A stretch of 64,000 nt of DNA, from NCBI GenBank assembly GCA_043228905.1, contig JBHGNT010000016.1:6138001-6202000 (forward strand). Reading direction: 5' to 3'. The translations under genes were made by a program, and so were the position numbers. Positions 1 to 9,880 of this stretch are shown here, piece after piece; position 1 is the first letter of the stretch, and every line of letters starts with the position of its first letter. Below the pieces are notes generated by a model. The model had not been told where the DNA came from and searched no databases. It worked only from the letters and a program-made list of their open reading frames with translations. Source of the DNA: Azolla caroliniana (taxonomy: Eukaryota > Polypodiophyta).

Positions 1-78
1 CCAAGTAACAGTTAAGAACAGCTTCACCACAGTTGAAGAAATTTATCCAGGATTAATAAGTTTCAGAAAGTGCGGCAC

Positions 79-1525
79 CTGTATAGCAACTCTGAAGAAG
101 AGCTCTTCCGCAATTGCACACAATGATACAATAAACATTATCTAATGAAAACACAAGCGATGTGCACCACTTGTTAAAAGAGTGGCCGGAACAAGAAAAT
201 TAACCTCTATGACTAGAGCTTAAAACATTTTATATAAGCTCATGATTTAAAAGATCAGATTGCGAACCTGCCAAGCTGACAAACCAATGAAAAAGCTCAT
301 CAATTCTTCATCCTCAACATCTCTTATAGCTCTAGCATGAAGAGATTTTTTTACCACTTCATCCTATAGCCCGAGCAAACATATGAGAACAAGTAAGTAT
401 CTGTGCTACATCAAATGGAAATAATATACCAGGAAGCATAATCTTACATCAAGGATAAATAGAAGAGCCATCACGGGAGGTATTGCATAACCCAACCCTT
501 CCATGGCTACATCAGCTGACAATTGAAAACCCCCAATTCCATCGATTCCAATCAAGTGGCAAACAGTCTGTCCAACAAGCACCATTGCACCATAAATACC
601 TGCAATGTCATGCCCCAGTGTGAATGAGCCATTTAATTTCATTCGTATACAACAGCATAATGTCGGCATACCTTATGCTACTAAAGTAGCTTAAGTCCTT
701 AAAATCAAGAAAACAAGGATTTAGCTAGAAGAAACGTCTAGTTTCAAGCAGCTATTTTCTTGTATCGGGAAGGACTATAACAGCAATGGATGTTGTATTT
801 CATTTGTTGCTCAGAGTATTAATCCCAAGACATATCTATTTATTTACAACGATGGATGTAGCATTTTGTTGTTTGTCCGTACAAAAACGGAATATGCTAA
901 AGTAGAATCCTACACAATCTATTTAACAAGTGTTTGAGCACAATGAAGGAGGGACATTAGCTACAGGTATTAAAAAGGAAAGGTTCATACTACAGACCCT
1001 CAGAATATGCTAAATTACACACACCGACAGGTGGTTTAATGCATCGAGTCAAGTAGCAATTAGTAACAGAAGCATTTATTCTTACCAGCAACATATGCTA
1101 TCCGAAAATTGCCAGGAATCTGTTCCCACAATGCATCATTCGGCTCAGAAACAGTGCCATTCCCTTGAATCCAAGCATCATTCTAGCAAAGAATGATACA
1201 ACAAGAAAAACAGCCAAGCTATATATGAGATGCTTTGTTTGAGGGAATGCACGGAAACAAAAGAAGCAAGAAAGGAGAAAGGAAAACATGAGCACACTTA
1301 CCTTGATCGTGCTCTGAGGTTTGCTTTCATCGAAACTCTCTGAAGCGGATTCGTGAAGAGCTCGGGGTTTGGATTGATACAGTCTTCTTGTAGTGAAGAG
1401 AGGAGGGGGGAGTGAGGTAGAGGGGGTGAGGGAAGGGAGGAAGGCAGAGCGAGAGATGGGTCCAGCACTGTGAAGGCCTGCAGGGAGGATGGGACAGCCA
1501 CAGCCACAGCCATGGCCAAGCTCCA

Positions 1526-1526
<1 letters not shown>
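79..1526 (-). CDS. CPBP-family intramembrane protease, probably chloroplast (3' partial)
   Basis: Five exons can be joined on the minus strand: 1302-1526, 1086-1182, 448-599, 268-363 and 79-141. All have GT/AG borders and compatible phases (225, 97, 152, 96 and 63 nt), and the gene runs off the left edge. The first 75 residues are Ser/Pro/Arg-rich and look like a plastid transit peptide. Hydrophobic segments follow (IYGAMVLVGQTVCHLIGI; GYAIPPVMALLFILDD), then an acidic stretch ARAIRDVEDEEL. Exon 5 carries AEELFFRVAIQ, matching the first Glu-Glu motif (EExxxR) of the CPBP/CAAX-protease family, whose members are multi-pass membrane proteases or protease-like proteins. The start at 1526 (MELGHG) is chosen because only this frame joins exon 2 in phase; the ATG at 1511-1519 reads a frame that stops. 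An in-frame ATG at 1562 would place a (GA)n-coded Arg/Glu run in front. The later His motifs lie outside the window, so activity cannot be judged. Confidence 0.78.

Positions 1527-1527
<1 letters not shown>

Positions 1528-1559
<32 letters not shown>
1528..1559. repeat. (CT)n microsatellite in 5' leader of the CPBP gene
   Basis: A 32-bp CT run directly upstream of the chosen start codon. On the gene strand it reads (GA)n. It is open in the coding frame, so translation from an upstream ATG at 1562 would add an Arg-Glu dipeptide run. Confidence 0.9.
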
Positions 1560-1560
<1 letters not shown>

Positions 1561-1799
1561 ACCTCCTCTGTTTTCCTCTGTTTTTTTTTTCTGTCTTATT
1601 TTCCTCTGTTTTTTTTACCCCCCTCTCTTCTCCTCCTCCTCCTGCTCTGATTAGCTTGATATGGCCACCCAATTCATTTTGTTGGTCTTATTATGTGTTG
1701 TGTATACCAGTATGTATATGTATGTACATGAGATATGTCCATAGGCATCATCACGATCCATGTGGTCCATTGATCGCGGCCATCCTGTGAGACCCATGC

Positions 1800-4700
1800 A
1801 ACCTCGACACACTCCTTTGTCCCCTTTACTTACAAAACAACCACAAAGTCTCCTACACAGGCTAGGTCAGCCTAGGCCAGGCCAAGCTGCACCCGACGAT
1901 TAGCTTGATGCCATCTCATTGGCTCTCGCTGCATGGGCCAAGGGAACCAGGCAAGGTAGCCTACTTCATACATACACAACGACTCGTTGCTCCCTCCCCG
2001 TCGTTGTGTCGTGTCAAGCTCGCCCAACAATTGCTCCACATGGACGATCCGCGCGCCCGTGAATGACTAACTACTAATCCCCGAGAGTCTTTTTTTTGGC
2101 CTGCATCGTACGCGAATCCTTTGCTGATGATGGTCACGACTCACACCATAGCATTCTGTATGTACGATAAAACACCCTTTATTCAACGAGTTGAAGGGGC
2201 CAGCTCGAAATGTGCACCGTGTGTTTGTTTGCAATGATTTGGCTCAAAAATGCAATCCCAAAGGACATTAGAGGAACCATATAATCTTTCTCTCTTTTTA
2301 CGAAGGAATATCTTTCTCCTTTTACACGATATCGAAGTACACTCATTTTAGCATAAGGCTAAATATCTTTTAAAAGCATGGCATGATTAATTTCACTAGC
2401 ACACAATTAACATGGACTTTTGATGTTGCTAAAAATGCTTTGATTTGTGTGTGCATGCGTGTACCCTTGAAGTTTCCACAGTATTTTATAATGTTTTGCT
2501 AAAAAAGGTGTGTGTGAGTGTGAGTGAAAGAAAAGGATTGCCTTAATGTGTGGAAGTTCGTAGCATTCTTTGGGCGAGACATTTTTTATAATTGGATGGA
2601 AAGAATCTTGAGTGGGCATTGGACATGTCAAGGATTGGAGAGTAAATTCCATATGAAAGCATTTTGCATGTGACATGTTAGCAATTCAAGGGTCAATTCC
2701 AAGGTTATTCACGTGTCCATATCTAACAAAAAAAGCCTACAATGGAAAACTTGCTCCATTAGCATTGTGGACTCGTAGCCTGGATAAAAAATGTGTAATA
2801 ATGGATGTAAGGAAGGAAATAACTTTGAAGGCGTGTAATACATATGTACCACACATTCATGGCAAGACAAAGGTAGGGCCTTAGTATGATGCAATCAAAT
2901 TAGGTAGATCCCATGTAAATATACTAGTAGTTGTCTTTCATTATCAACGAGAAAAACAAAGGGCTTTTACGGAAGTTAAAGCTTTGGTTCACATGATAGG
3001 AAGCACCTTATTGTTTTACATGCCATACAGTTGCTCGAATGGGAAAGATACATTGCGCATAAAAGGTGAAAGTTTGAAGTTAAAAGATCATAACACGACG
3101 ACAATCTAAAAAATGTAACACGAATAAGTGAGGAAAAGAATACTACTGACAAATTACGTACCATATTCTTCTATTACAAAACAATGCTAAATGTGCATGA
3201 TATAATGCATACACATCGTGTTATATGTCGAATGTATGTGGGCATGAAATAATGGATACACATTGTCATAAGTATACTTTGGACTAGCACTGGAATAAGA
3301 AAGTCATCAAATGATCTATGATTTATGTGTCCTTGAAAGCTAACTTGCACTTTCTTACATGCTTTTGTCATTCTCAATTATCATTATTATATTTTTTATG
3401 AATAACCTAAGTTTTACGTGTTCTCTCGTAAGGTCAATAACACGTGTATCTTCCACATGTTTACACGTCGTTGTCATAATTGCTGATCGTTTTCAATTCG
3501 TTTTTTATGTACCTTTATTGATTTCATTTGTACAAGCTGCAAAAATTTGTCTACAACCCACTTTACCACAAATATTACTACATATGTATTGTTCAAATTG
3601 TGATGGGAAATGCAAGGATGTTCAAGGAAATATCATAAGTTTTGTAAACATAGAGGTTTGATTCTGGAGAATGTACTACAAGTCCAAGGTGATCATAAGT
3701 AGTGCTAGGTAAACTATTATACGTTGCTACAATTAATATTGACAAGACCCCTAGTATTTCTCATAATATTAAAAAGTAGGGATACTTTTCTTAAACATAA
3801 GTATTTATACCTAAGGACAAAAGTAAAAGGGAAGCATGAGTGAGATTTAACATTAGAACTCCAATCTCCAATATAATAAATCAAAAGCTAGAAGGTTTAA
3901 AGAAAGCATGTGATTAAGGTTGCATCACAGCTAATTAGATTGATCTAATTATGTCACAAGTTATTCTAATTACTATAGTTACGTTGCATTGATATTCTAA
4001 TATGGTTTGCCTGAATTAAAAAAATCACTTTAGTAGCTTGCAAATTCAACCTGCACATTTTCCTTCTTATTAAAGTATATGATTAAGAAAATCATACATT
4101 CCTCTTGCTAGAGTTATATAAGGTAGTTTCGATATTATGCAAAGTTCAAATGATATAATTGATATTACCCCATGATCAAGACCAACCACCACTGTAAAGG
4201 CGAGATCGTGTTGATCTCATGCCTACTAAGTGAGTGGAATGTGATGAACTTTCACAAAAATAGCATGGGGAGGTCAAATGAATACGACCAAATACGTTGT
4301 TGGTCCATTGGAACTATTTAGCATATGTTACCAACTCTCCATAAGCTTGTTTGATTTTATTGTAATGAATAATGTTAGCATTAATTGTCATTACTAATTG
4401 ATTGAATGTGTGCACAACAGCACAAGCTACGTTATAGGTTGATCCGATTATTTTTTCTATCAAGAAAATATGTTCGATGCAATGATGGTTGTAGTCTAGA
4501 TAGAAGATAGTAATTGAAAGGTTTAGGGTGCTAAAATTGGCCTACACGGCTATATTGAGAATCTTAAACAGTGCACATCAAATACCTTATAATAAAACAT
4601 CACTTTTAAGCCTTATCTTCTAAAGCAAAAGCAGAGGCCCTTAGTCAATTCAAAGATCCTCATTCTTTGTCCTCGTCCACTATGCATACACAAGGACTTG

Positions 4701-4990
4701 TCTTACGCAACATCACATTAATCTATCGTTTTGTATCGTAATTAGCTTACCCTATCAATCCCATTTGGATAGTGGATGGAGCTCTTGAATCGTGGGGTGG
4801 CTCGCGTTGCGTGATTGACTTTAGCCATGGCCGATCATGGTTGGTTTTCCCCCTCCCCATTATTCGTACAAATCAATGGCCAATCAAGAGTAACTTGTTA
4901 TTTAGTTCGAGGTCCAACATTCAAGCCTCTCTATTACTTCATACATATTCTCTTAATTTACTAGATGTCATTATGGAATGTAGGGTTGAA
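1800..4990. other. Intergenic, no gene seen
   Basis: AT-rich sequence with only short, low-complexity open frames and no recognisable protein motif. It holds the promoter side of the CPBP gene and nothing else that can be supported. Confidence 0.6.
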
Positions 4991-4997
4991 CACATGA

Positions 4998-5136
4998 CCT
5001 TTTTGTCTTTGTTGGATAACCAAACATTCTCTCTTTTTCTCATCGTAATTAGTTTACCTAGTGGTGACCTTTTTGTCTTTGTTGGATAACCAAACATTCT
5101 CTCTTTTTCTCATTGTAATTAGTTTAACCTAGTGGT
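4998..5136 (+). repeat. Tandem duplication, about 69-bp unit
   Basis: The segment with CTTTTTGTCTTTGTTGG and CAAACATTCTCTC, ending in a TAGTGGT A-box-like motif, occurs at about 4998-5066 and again at 5067-5136 with very few changes. It sits at the left end of the SINE-like cluster. Confidence 0.85.
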
Positions 5137-5231
5137 AAGTTGTTAGGCTACTAGCCTTACATCTACCTGGGTTTGAACCCAATTTTTTTGACCTTTTGGT
5201 CTCCTTTGGGCAACATTACCAACTAAGCTCG
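5114..5231 (+). mobile_element. tRNA-derived SINE-like element, copy 1
   Basis: The left head begins GTAATTAG, has an A-box-like CCTAGTGGTAAG and a B-box-like GGGTTTGAACCC about 40 bp later. The right end, read on the minus strand, ends in a second A-box-like motif (AGTTGGTAATG). The copy is degenerate and shorter than copy 3. Confidence 0.6.
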
Positions 5232-5245
5232 CTCTCTTATTTATT

Positions 5246-5386
5246 GTAATTAGCTTACCCTAGTGGTAAATTATTACACTATTAACATTATGTCTTGGTT
5301 CTTGGGTACCCATCTCAAACCCCCCAATTTCCTCCCAATTTCCTTGACCTTTTGGTCTCCTTTGGCAACCTTACCAACTAAGCTCG
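5246..5386 (+). mobile_element. tRNA-derived SINE-like element, copy 2
   Basis: It has the same left start (GTAATTAGCTTACCCTAGTGG) and the same right end (ACCAACTAAGCTCGCTCTC) as its neighbours. The B-box region is altered and a middle section is missing. Confidence 0.6.
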
Positions 5387-5400
5387 CTCTCTTATTTATT

Positions 5401-5696
5401 GTAATTAGCTTACCCTAGTGGTAAATTATTACACTATTAACATTATGTCTTGGTTCTTGGGTTCTAAACCCAATTTCTCACCTCTCTATTATATACTTCA
5501 TACATATCTCTTAATTCAGTAGATGCCATTATTACACTATTAACATTATGTCTTGGTTCTTGGGTTCTAAACCCAATTTCTCACCTCTCTATTATATACT
5601 TCATACCTATCTCTTAATTCACTAGATGCCACTATGGAATGTAGGGGTTGAACCCATGACCACTTGGTCTCCATTGGGCAACCTTACCAACTGAGC
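5401..5696 (+). mobile_element. tRNA-derived SINE-like element, copy 3, with internal duplication
   Basis: This is the best copy in the cluster. The left plus-strand head has CCCTAGTGGTAAAT and GGGTTCTAAACCC; the right minus-strand head has GCTCAGTTGGTAAGG and GGGTTCAACCCC. An internal stretch of about 107 bp (TTATTACACTATTAACATT onward) is repeated. A (CT)n tract follows directly at 5704-5743. Confidence 0.7.
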
Positions 5697-5701
5697 GTTC
5701 A

Positions 5702-5703
<2 letters not shown>

Positions 5704-5743
<40 letters not shown>
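5704..5743 (+). repeat. (CT)n microsatellite
   Basis: About 40 bp of CT repeats between the SINE-like cluster and the LINE remnant. Confidence 0.95.
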
Positions 5744-5745
<2 letters not shown>

Positions 5746-5748
<3 letters not shown>

Positions 5749-6262
5749 ACAAATGTCAACCTTGAAGGTTGGTCTCAATATAAGGCAAGAAGGCATGTTG
5801 ATCATATCCAACCTTATCTCATTACCAATATGTCAAGTAGTAATGCTCGTAGAGCCCTCACACTACTTCGCACTCGATATCACAAGTTAGGTATCAAAGT
5901 TGCATCATGGTATCAAAATGTAAGGAATTTGAAGGCATGTAAAGTATGCAATGAAGGCATGATAGAGGATGAACATCACTTGCTCTTCACATGCTCGACA
6001 TATAATGCAATTCGTTCAAGACATGATGACATATTAAGAGGGAGTGATAACTTAAGTGCCATACTTAAGACACCACCTAGAAGGTTGGCTCATATGTGTA
6101 TGCCTTATTCACGCATAAAGACTTTTTGCTTCAATGTATGTCAGAATATTTTTGGGAAGGAGACACATATCAAGAACACATGTACACTCTTGTCCCATAG
6201 GTCAAACCTGGCCTCTTTATGAATGATAAACAATTCTTCTTCTTTTGTAAATAATAACTTTC
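5746..6262 (+). pseudogene. LINE 3' end remnant (C-terminal zinc-finger region)
   Basis: A frame open through 5830-6222 encodes CKVCNEGMIEDEHHLLFTC, the Cys/His motif found after the reverse transcriptase in many plant non-LTR elements. It is followed by the 3' tail shared by LINE copies in this window (TCCCATAGGTCAAA...GGCCTC). No RT lies upstream, so this is a 5'-truncated insertion. Confidence 0.75.
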
Positions 6263-6589
6263 ATTATGAAAGAAAATATACCATCATGAGTCATGACTAA
6301 CTTACAAGGGAATTTGGATTCACGCCTCCAAGACTAACTTACAGAGGGCTTTGAATTTATTCTACAATCTAAATACCAAGAACTCACTCCCGACCTACAA
6401 ACCAATAGATGACGGGCATGATGGCCAATCACCATACATAACTATCATTCTTCATGTAATAGATTGCTCAACTTTATCAACAAAATGCCCGTTGTAAAGC
6501 ATATGAAGAAAGATTGAAAAATAAGGTTAAGGATATGCTTAAAGATGGAAATGTAGGCAAATAGGGACACGTGACCTATGAGACTAAAC

Positions 6590-7465
6590 CACGTCTTTTA
6601 CGACTATGCTTTTGGAATTGCAATGGATACCCATGGAATGCAGGATTCGGCATAGAGGAGTTCCCATAGAGGAGTTCATCGGATATCACACTTCTTGTTG
6701 AAACATGGGAGCATGATACTCAAAGGATTCAAGGTTTAGGAAACTATAATGTACACTCTTTGATATGGGAGAAAAATCTAAGACAAAGAAGAGGACAAGG
6801 ATGGGTGGCACGTTTGATTAAGAAGGAAATAGAGAAATATGTGTCAATCGTAAAAAATGATGAACATAAATGCTACATATGGCTCAAAATAGAAACACCT
6901 AATGATTTGCCCACTTTTGTCGTTGGATGTTACATTCCTCATCAAGATTCTAACTTCTATGTTTGTTTGGATAAAGATCAACCTTTTGCAAATCTAGTTG
7001 ATGATATTGCTTATTTCAAATCCAAAAGGGAAATTATTGTCTTTGGTGACATGAATGCTCGTACAAGAAGTTTCCAATTTGATTCACAAGAATCTTTCAT
7101 GCCACATATCTCAAGGATGCAAGAGGATATGCAAATGTATAGTCGATCTTCTAGCAATGAAAAAGATCCGAACCAATTTGGGAAACTACTCCTACAAATG
7201 TGCAATAGTACCAGATTGCTTATTGCAAATGGTGTTTCCTTATGGCCCAATACTAACGGCTTTACATGTAGAAAACACAATGGAAATAGTGTGATTGACT
7301 ATGTGCTACTTTCCGAAGGTATTTTGGATCGTATACATAAATTCTCACTAGGGAATGGACACCAGAATCTGATCATAGGAATTTATGTATTGATCTCAAA
7401 TGTATGCATAGGTTTGATTGCGAGAAGGTCATTGAAGATAGTAAATAAACGCACTTGAGCATGAA
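6590..7465 (+). pseudogene. LINE A: apurinic-type endonuclease domain, degenerate
   Basis: Starting near 6596 the translation reads LRLCFWNCNGYPWN, the usual first motif of the EEP endonuclease of non-LTR retrotransposons. It continues after a break with VVGCYIPHQD, IIVFGDMNARTR and SVIDYVLLSE, the strand-nicking domain motifs. The final Ser-Asp-His motif is not preserved, and a frame change separates the first motif from the frame open at 6760-7458. The linker toward the RT continues to 7801, where a solo LTR interrupts it. Confidence 0.82.
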
Positions 7466-7801
7466 TCTTAAGTGAGCGCCCATGTATTCCAAGATGGTTG
7501 AGGATATGTTATAAATGACAAAGACACAACATGGTGCCACACTAGAATGCAAATGGGAAGCTTTTAAGAATGTCATTCTCTCTTGTACAAACAAATGTTT
7601 TTCGACAAACCGCACATCATGGAAATGCACCAAGAAATGTAAGAAAAAATTGTTTGATAAAGAATGTCATGAAGCTTGAAAGTGCCGTATGGTTTTGGAT
7701 GTAGTTAAGGATAAAGAAAATTACCAAAAACATTTGCATGACTATAAAAGGCTTATTCAAAGAAAGAGACGAATATGGGAAGTTACTCAACAACTTCTCA
7801 G

Positions 7802-8272
7802 TGTTATGATAACAGTCACATCATGCATCGAAAGGATCATGACACTCACATTATGACTCAAAAGGATTTGAACCCACAACCTTGTTGTACACATGTCAAA
7901 TCCTTAACCATTGTATTAATATTCTTATATGTATAGTCTCTAGAATATGAAATCTAATATCATAAGAATATTTTATATTACTCTACATTCTAGAATGACC
8001 TAGAATATTCTAGAGTGTTCTATACCACTAGAACCTTCTAGAATACTCTAGAGATCTTCTAGATTACTCTACATTCTAGGATAACCTAGAATATTCTAGA
8101 GTGTTCTCTATTACTTATAAATAGGGATCTACCACCCATCCCAAACCTAAATTGGTTCAACGCCATTTTGTAGCCTACTCTTTGTAATCCATTTTACGCT
8201 TCAATATAATAATTCTCTTTCAATTATCTCTCTATCTCTTTTTCTCTCTCTTTCTCTCTCTCAGTCTTGACA
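7802..8272 (+). mobile_element. Solo LTR inside LINE A, with antisense tRNA-like module and heat-shock-element-like array
   Basis: The segment starts TGTTATGATAACA (a palindrome) and ends CTTGACA. LINE coding sequence lies on both sides; the flanks share CTC, so the target duplication is imperfect. An antisense tRNA-like module has its B-box at 7864-7875 (minus: GGGTTCAAATCC) and A-box region at 7903-7916. A 45-bp direct repeat (7977-8021 and 8063-8107) is built from TTCTAGAA/GAATATTC units. A TATA box (CTTATAAATAGG, 8114-8125) and a late CT-rich end agree with plus orientation. No internal element domain remains. Confidence 0.62.
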
Positions 8273-9408
8273 CTCCAAACGCAAGAGAAAGCACATGCAT
8301 GTGCTAAATTTTGGGGAAATCTAAAGGGGAAACGTGTTGAGAGTTATGGTGACTTAACGCTTCATGACTTGTCTATGCATTGTAAGAATTTATATGAGTT
8401 ATCTGTTGCCGGAAAGATGATGTGTTATGGTTCTCTTTCACATATGTCTCCCTTCTTTACAATTGAAGATATATTCATAGGACTTAAGAAATCGGCCTCT
8501 CGAAAGGCAAGTGATCTTCAATGTATAAAAGTTGAAATGCTCAAATGGACGGGAAAGGAAGCACATATATGGGTATGCGATATGTTTAATGATGCATTGC
8601 AACATGGTATGCCATATGATTGGACTACAAATAGGATCAAACATTTACATAAAGGAGGAGATGTAAATAATGTAAACAACTACGAACCATCATGGTTGGC
8701 TCATTAATGGCAAAACTATTTGGATGTATAATGGAATCAAAGATAAGTGTATGGGCAGAAAAAAATGGTAAGAGAGCTTATGGACAAGCTGGTTTTCGAA
8801 AACACCATAGCACCATTGATCATCTTGTCACTCTTCGAGTATTAATGGAGGAAAGTTGCCTTAGAGGTAAAGGTTTATATTGTTGCTTTGTATACTTCAA
8901 GAAAGCTTTTGATATGGTACCTCGTGAGCATCTTTGGAGGCAGATGGAAGAACTTGAGGTGCCAAGTGAATATATGCTTGCAATTTCCCGAATATATGAG
9001 AAGGCTATACGTTGTGTGCGTATGAGAAATAGACTTTTAGATTTTTTCAATAGCACTATTGATGTTAAGCAAGGATGCCCACTCTCACCAACATTATTTG
9101 GACTATGCATTGATGAATTAGAAGAAATGGTTACCAAGTTTATAAATGAAGAAGTTGCCATTGGGAATGTTGTGATTATGCTTTGTTATATGCGGATGAT
9201 GTGGTGCTTTTTGCAAATACTTTAAGAGATGCACAAAAGCTTATGAAGGCATTGGAAAAAAATTGCGTGCATACTAGATTAAGTATCAATAGCTCTAAAA
9301 CAAAGATTATGCTTGTGAAGAGTCAAAAAAGAGATAAACCATGCATTATGTACAACAATGAGCCACTTGAATGTGTGGAAAGCTTCAAATTTCGTGACCT
9401 TGAAGTTC
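8273..9408 (+). pseudogene. LINE A: reverse transcriptase domain, frameshifted
   Basis: Three successive frames (8267-8707, 8692-9225, 9183-9458) together cover a non-LTR RT: GQAGFRKHHSTIDHL, FKKAFDMVPREHLW, QGCPLSPTLFGLCIDEL and the catalytic-type MLYADDVVLFA, then SINSSKTKIMLVKSQ. At least two frameshifts make it non-functional. It stops at LEV (about 9408), where the Gypsy LTR begins, and the next residues of the same domain reappear at about 20181. Confidence 0.85.
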
Positions 9409-9829
9409 TGTTACCGGCCGGCAAGGAGTCCAAAATACGGAGTGAAGGAATTAATTAAGTATGGTTGTAAATGAGCATAGTGTGGACGGACGGACTGGAA
9501 ACGGTATGCCGTTCCAGATCCGGACGGATCCCGAATAGGTGCGATAGGCACCGTTTTGTACTACGGGCCGGAAACCTATTTAAAGGCCCGGACCCCATTG
9601 TAATTGCAGCGGATAATTAATAGAGCGTATGGTGTTTATACTTCTGTGTTGATTTCCGTTCTGTAATTACTGTTATATCTTACGCGTGTAATTAACAAAA
9701 GCGCTCTAATCGTGTAACCTACTTAAGTCGGTGTAATCGTTGAGTCATAATCCTATGCCGTAATCACCCTTTGGTGAAGTGTCTCCGTGACACCTTGTGT
9801 TAGGCCTTGTCCGGTCAGAGAACAACACA
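9409..9829 (+). repeat. 5' LTR of the Gypsy element
   Basis: It begins TGTTACCGGCCGGC immediately after LINE coding sequence and ends near AACAACACA, followed by the primer-binding site GTTTTGGCGACCACG. A TATA-like TATTTAAAG lies near 9578. The exact right border (9827-9829) is uncertain because there is no partner LTR to compare. Confidence 0.75.
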
Positions 9830-9880
9830 GTTTTGGCGACCACGATTCCTGCTTTCTCGCAGCGAACGACGGCTTAATGG

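Noticed and set aside
1470-1790. Plus-strand frame with a Leu/Ser run across the CT repeat
   Set aside because: It is the complement of the CPBP first exon and its microsatellite; no protein family and no splice partners.
2407-3661. Several 60-100-codon frames on both strands
   Set aside because: AT-rich, no motifs, no splice structure; consistent with chance.
4772-5089. A 105-codon plus-strand frame
   Set aside because: No recognisable motif; its second half is a repeat unit duplicated next to the SINE-like cluster.
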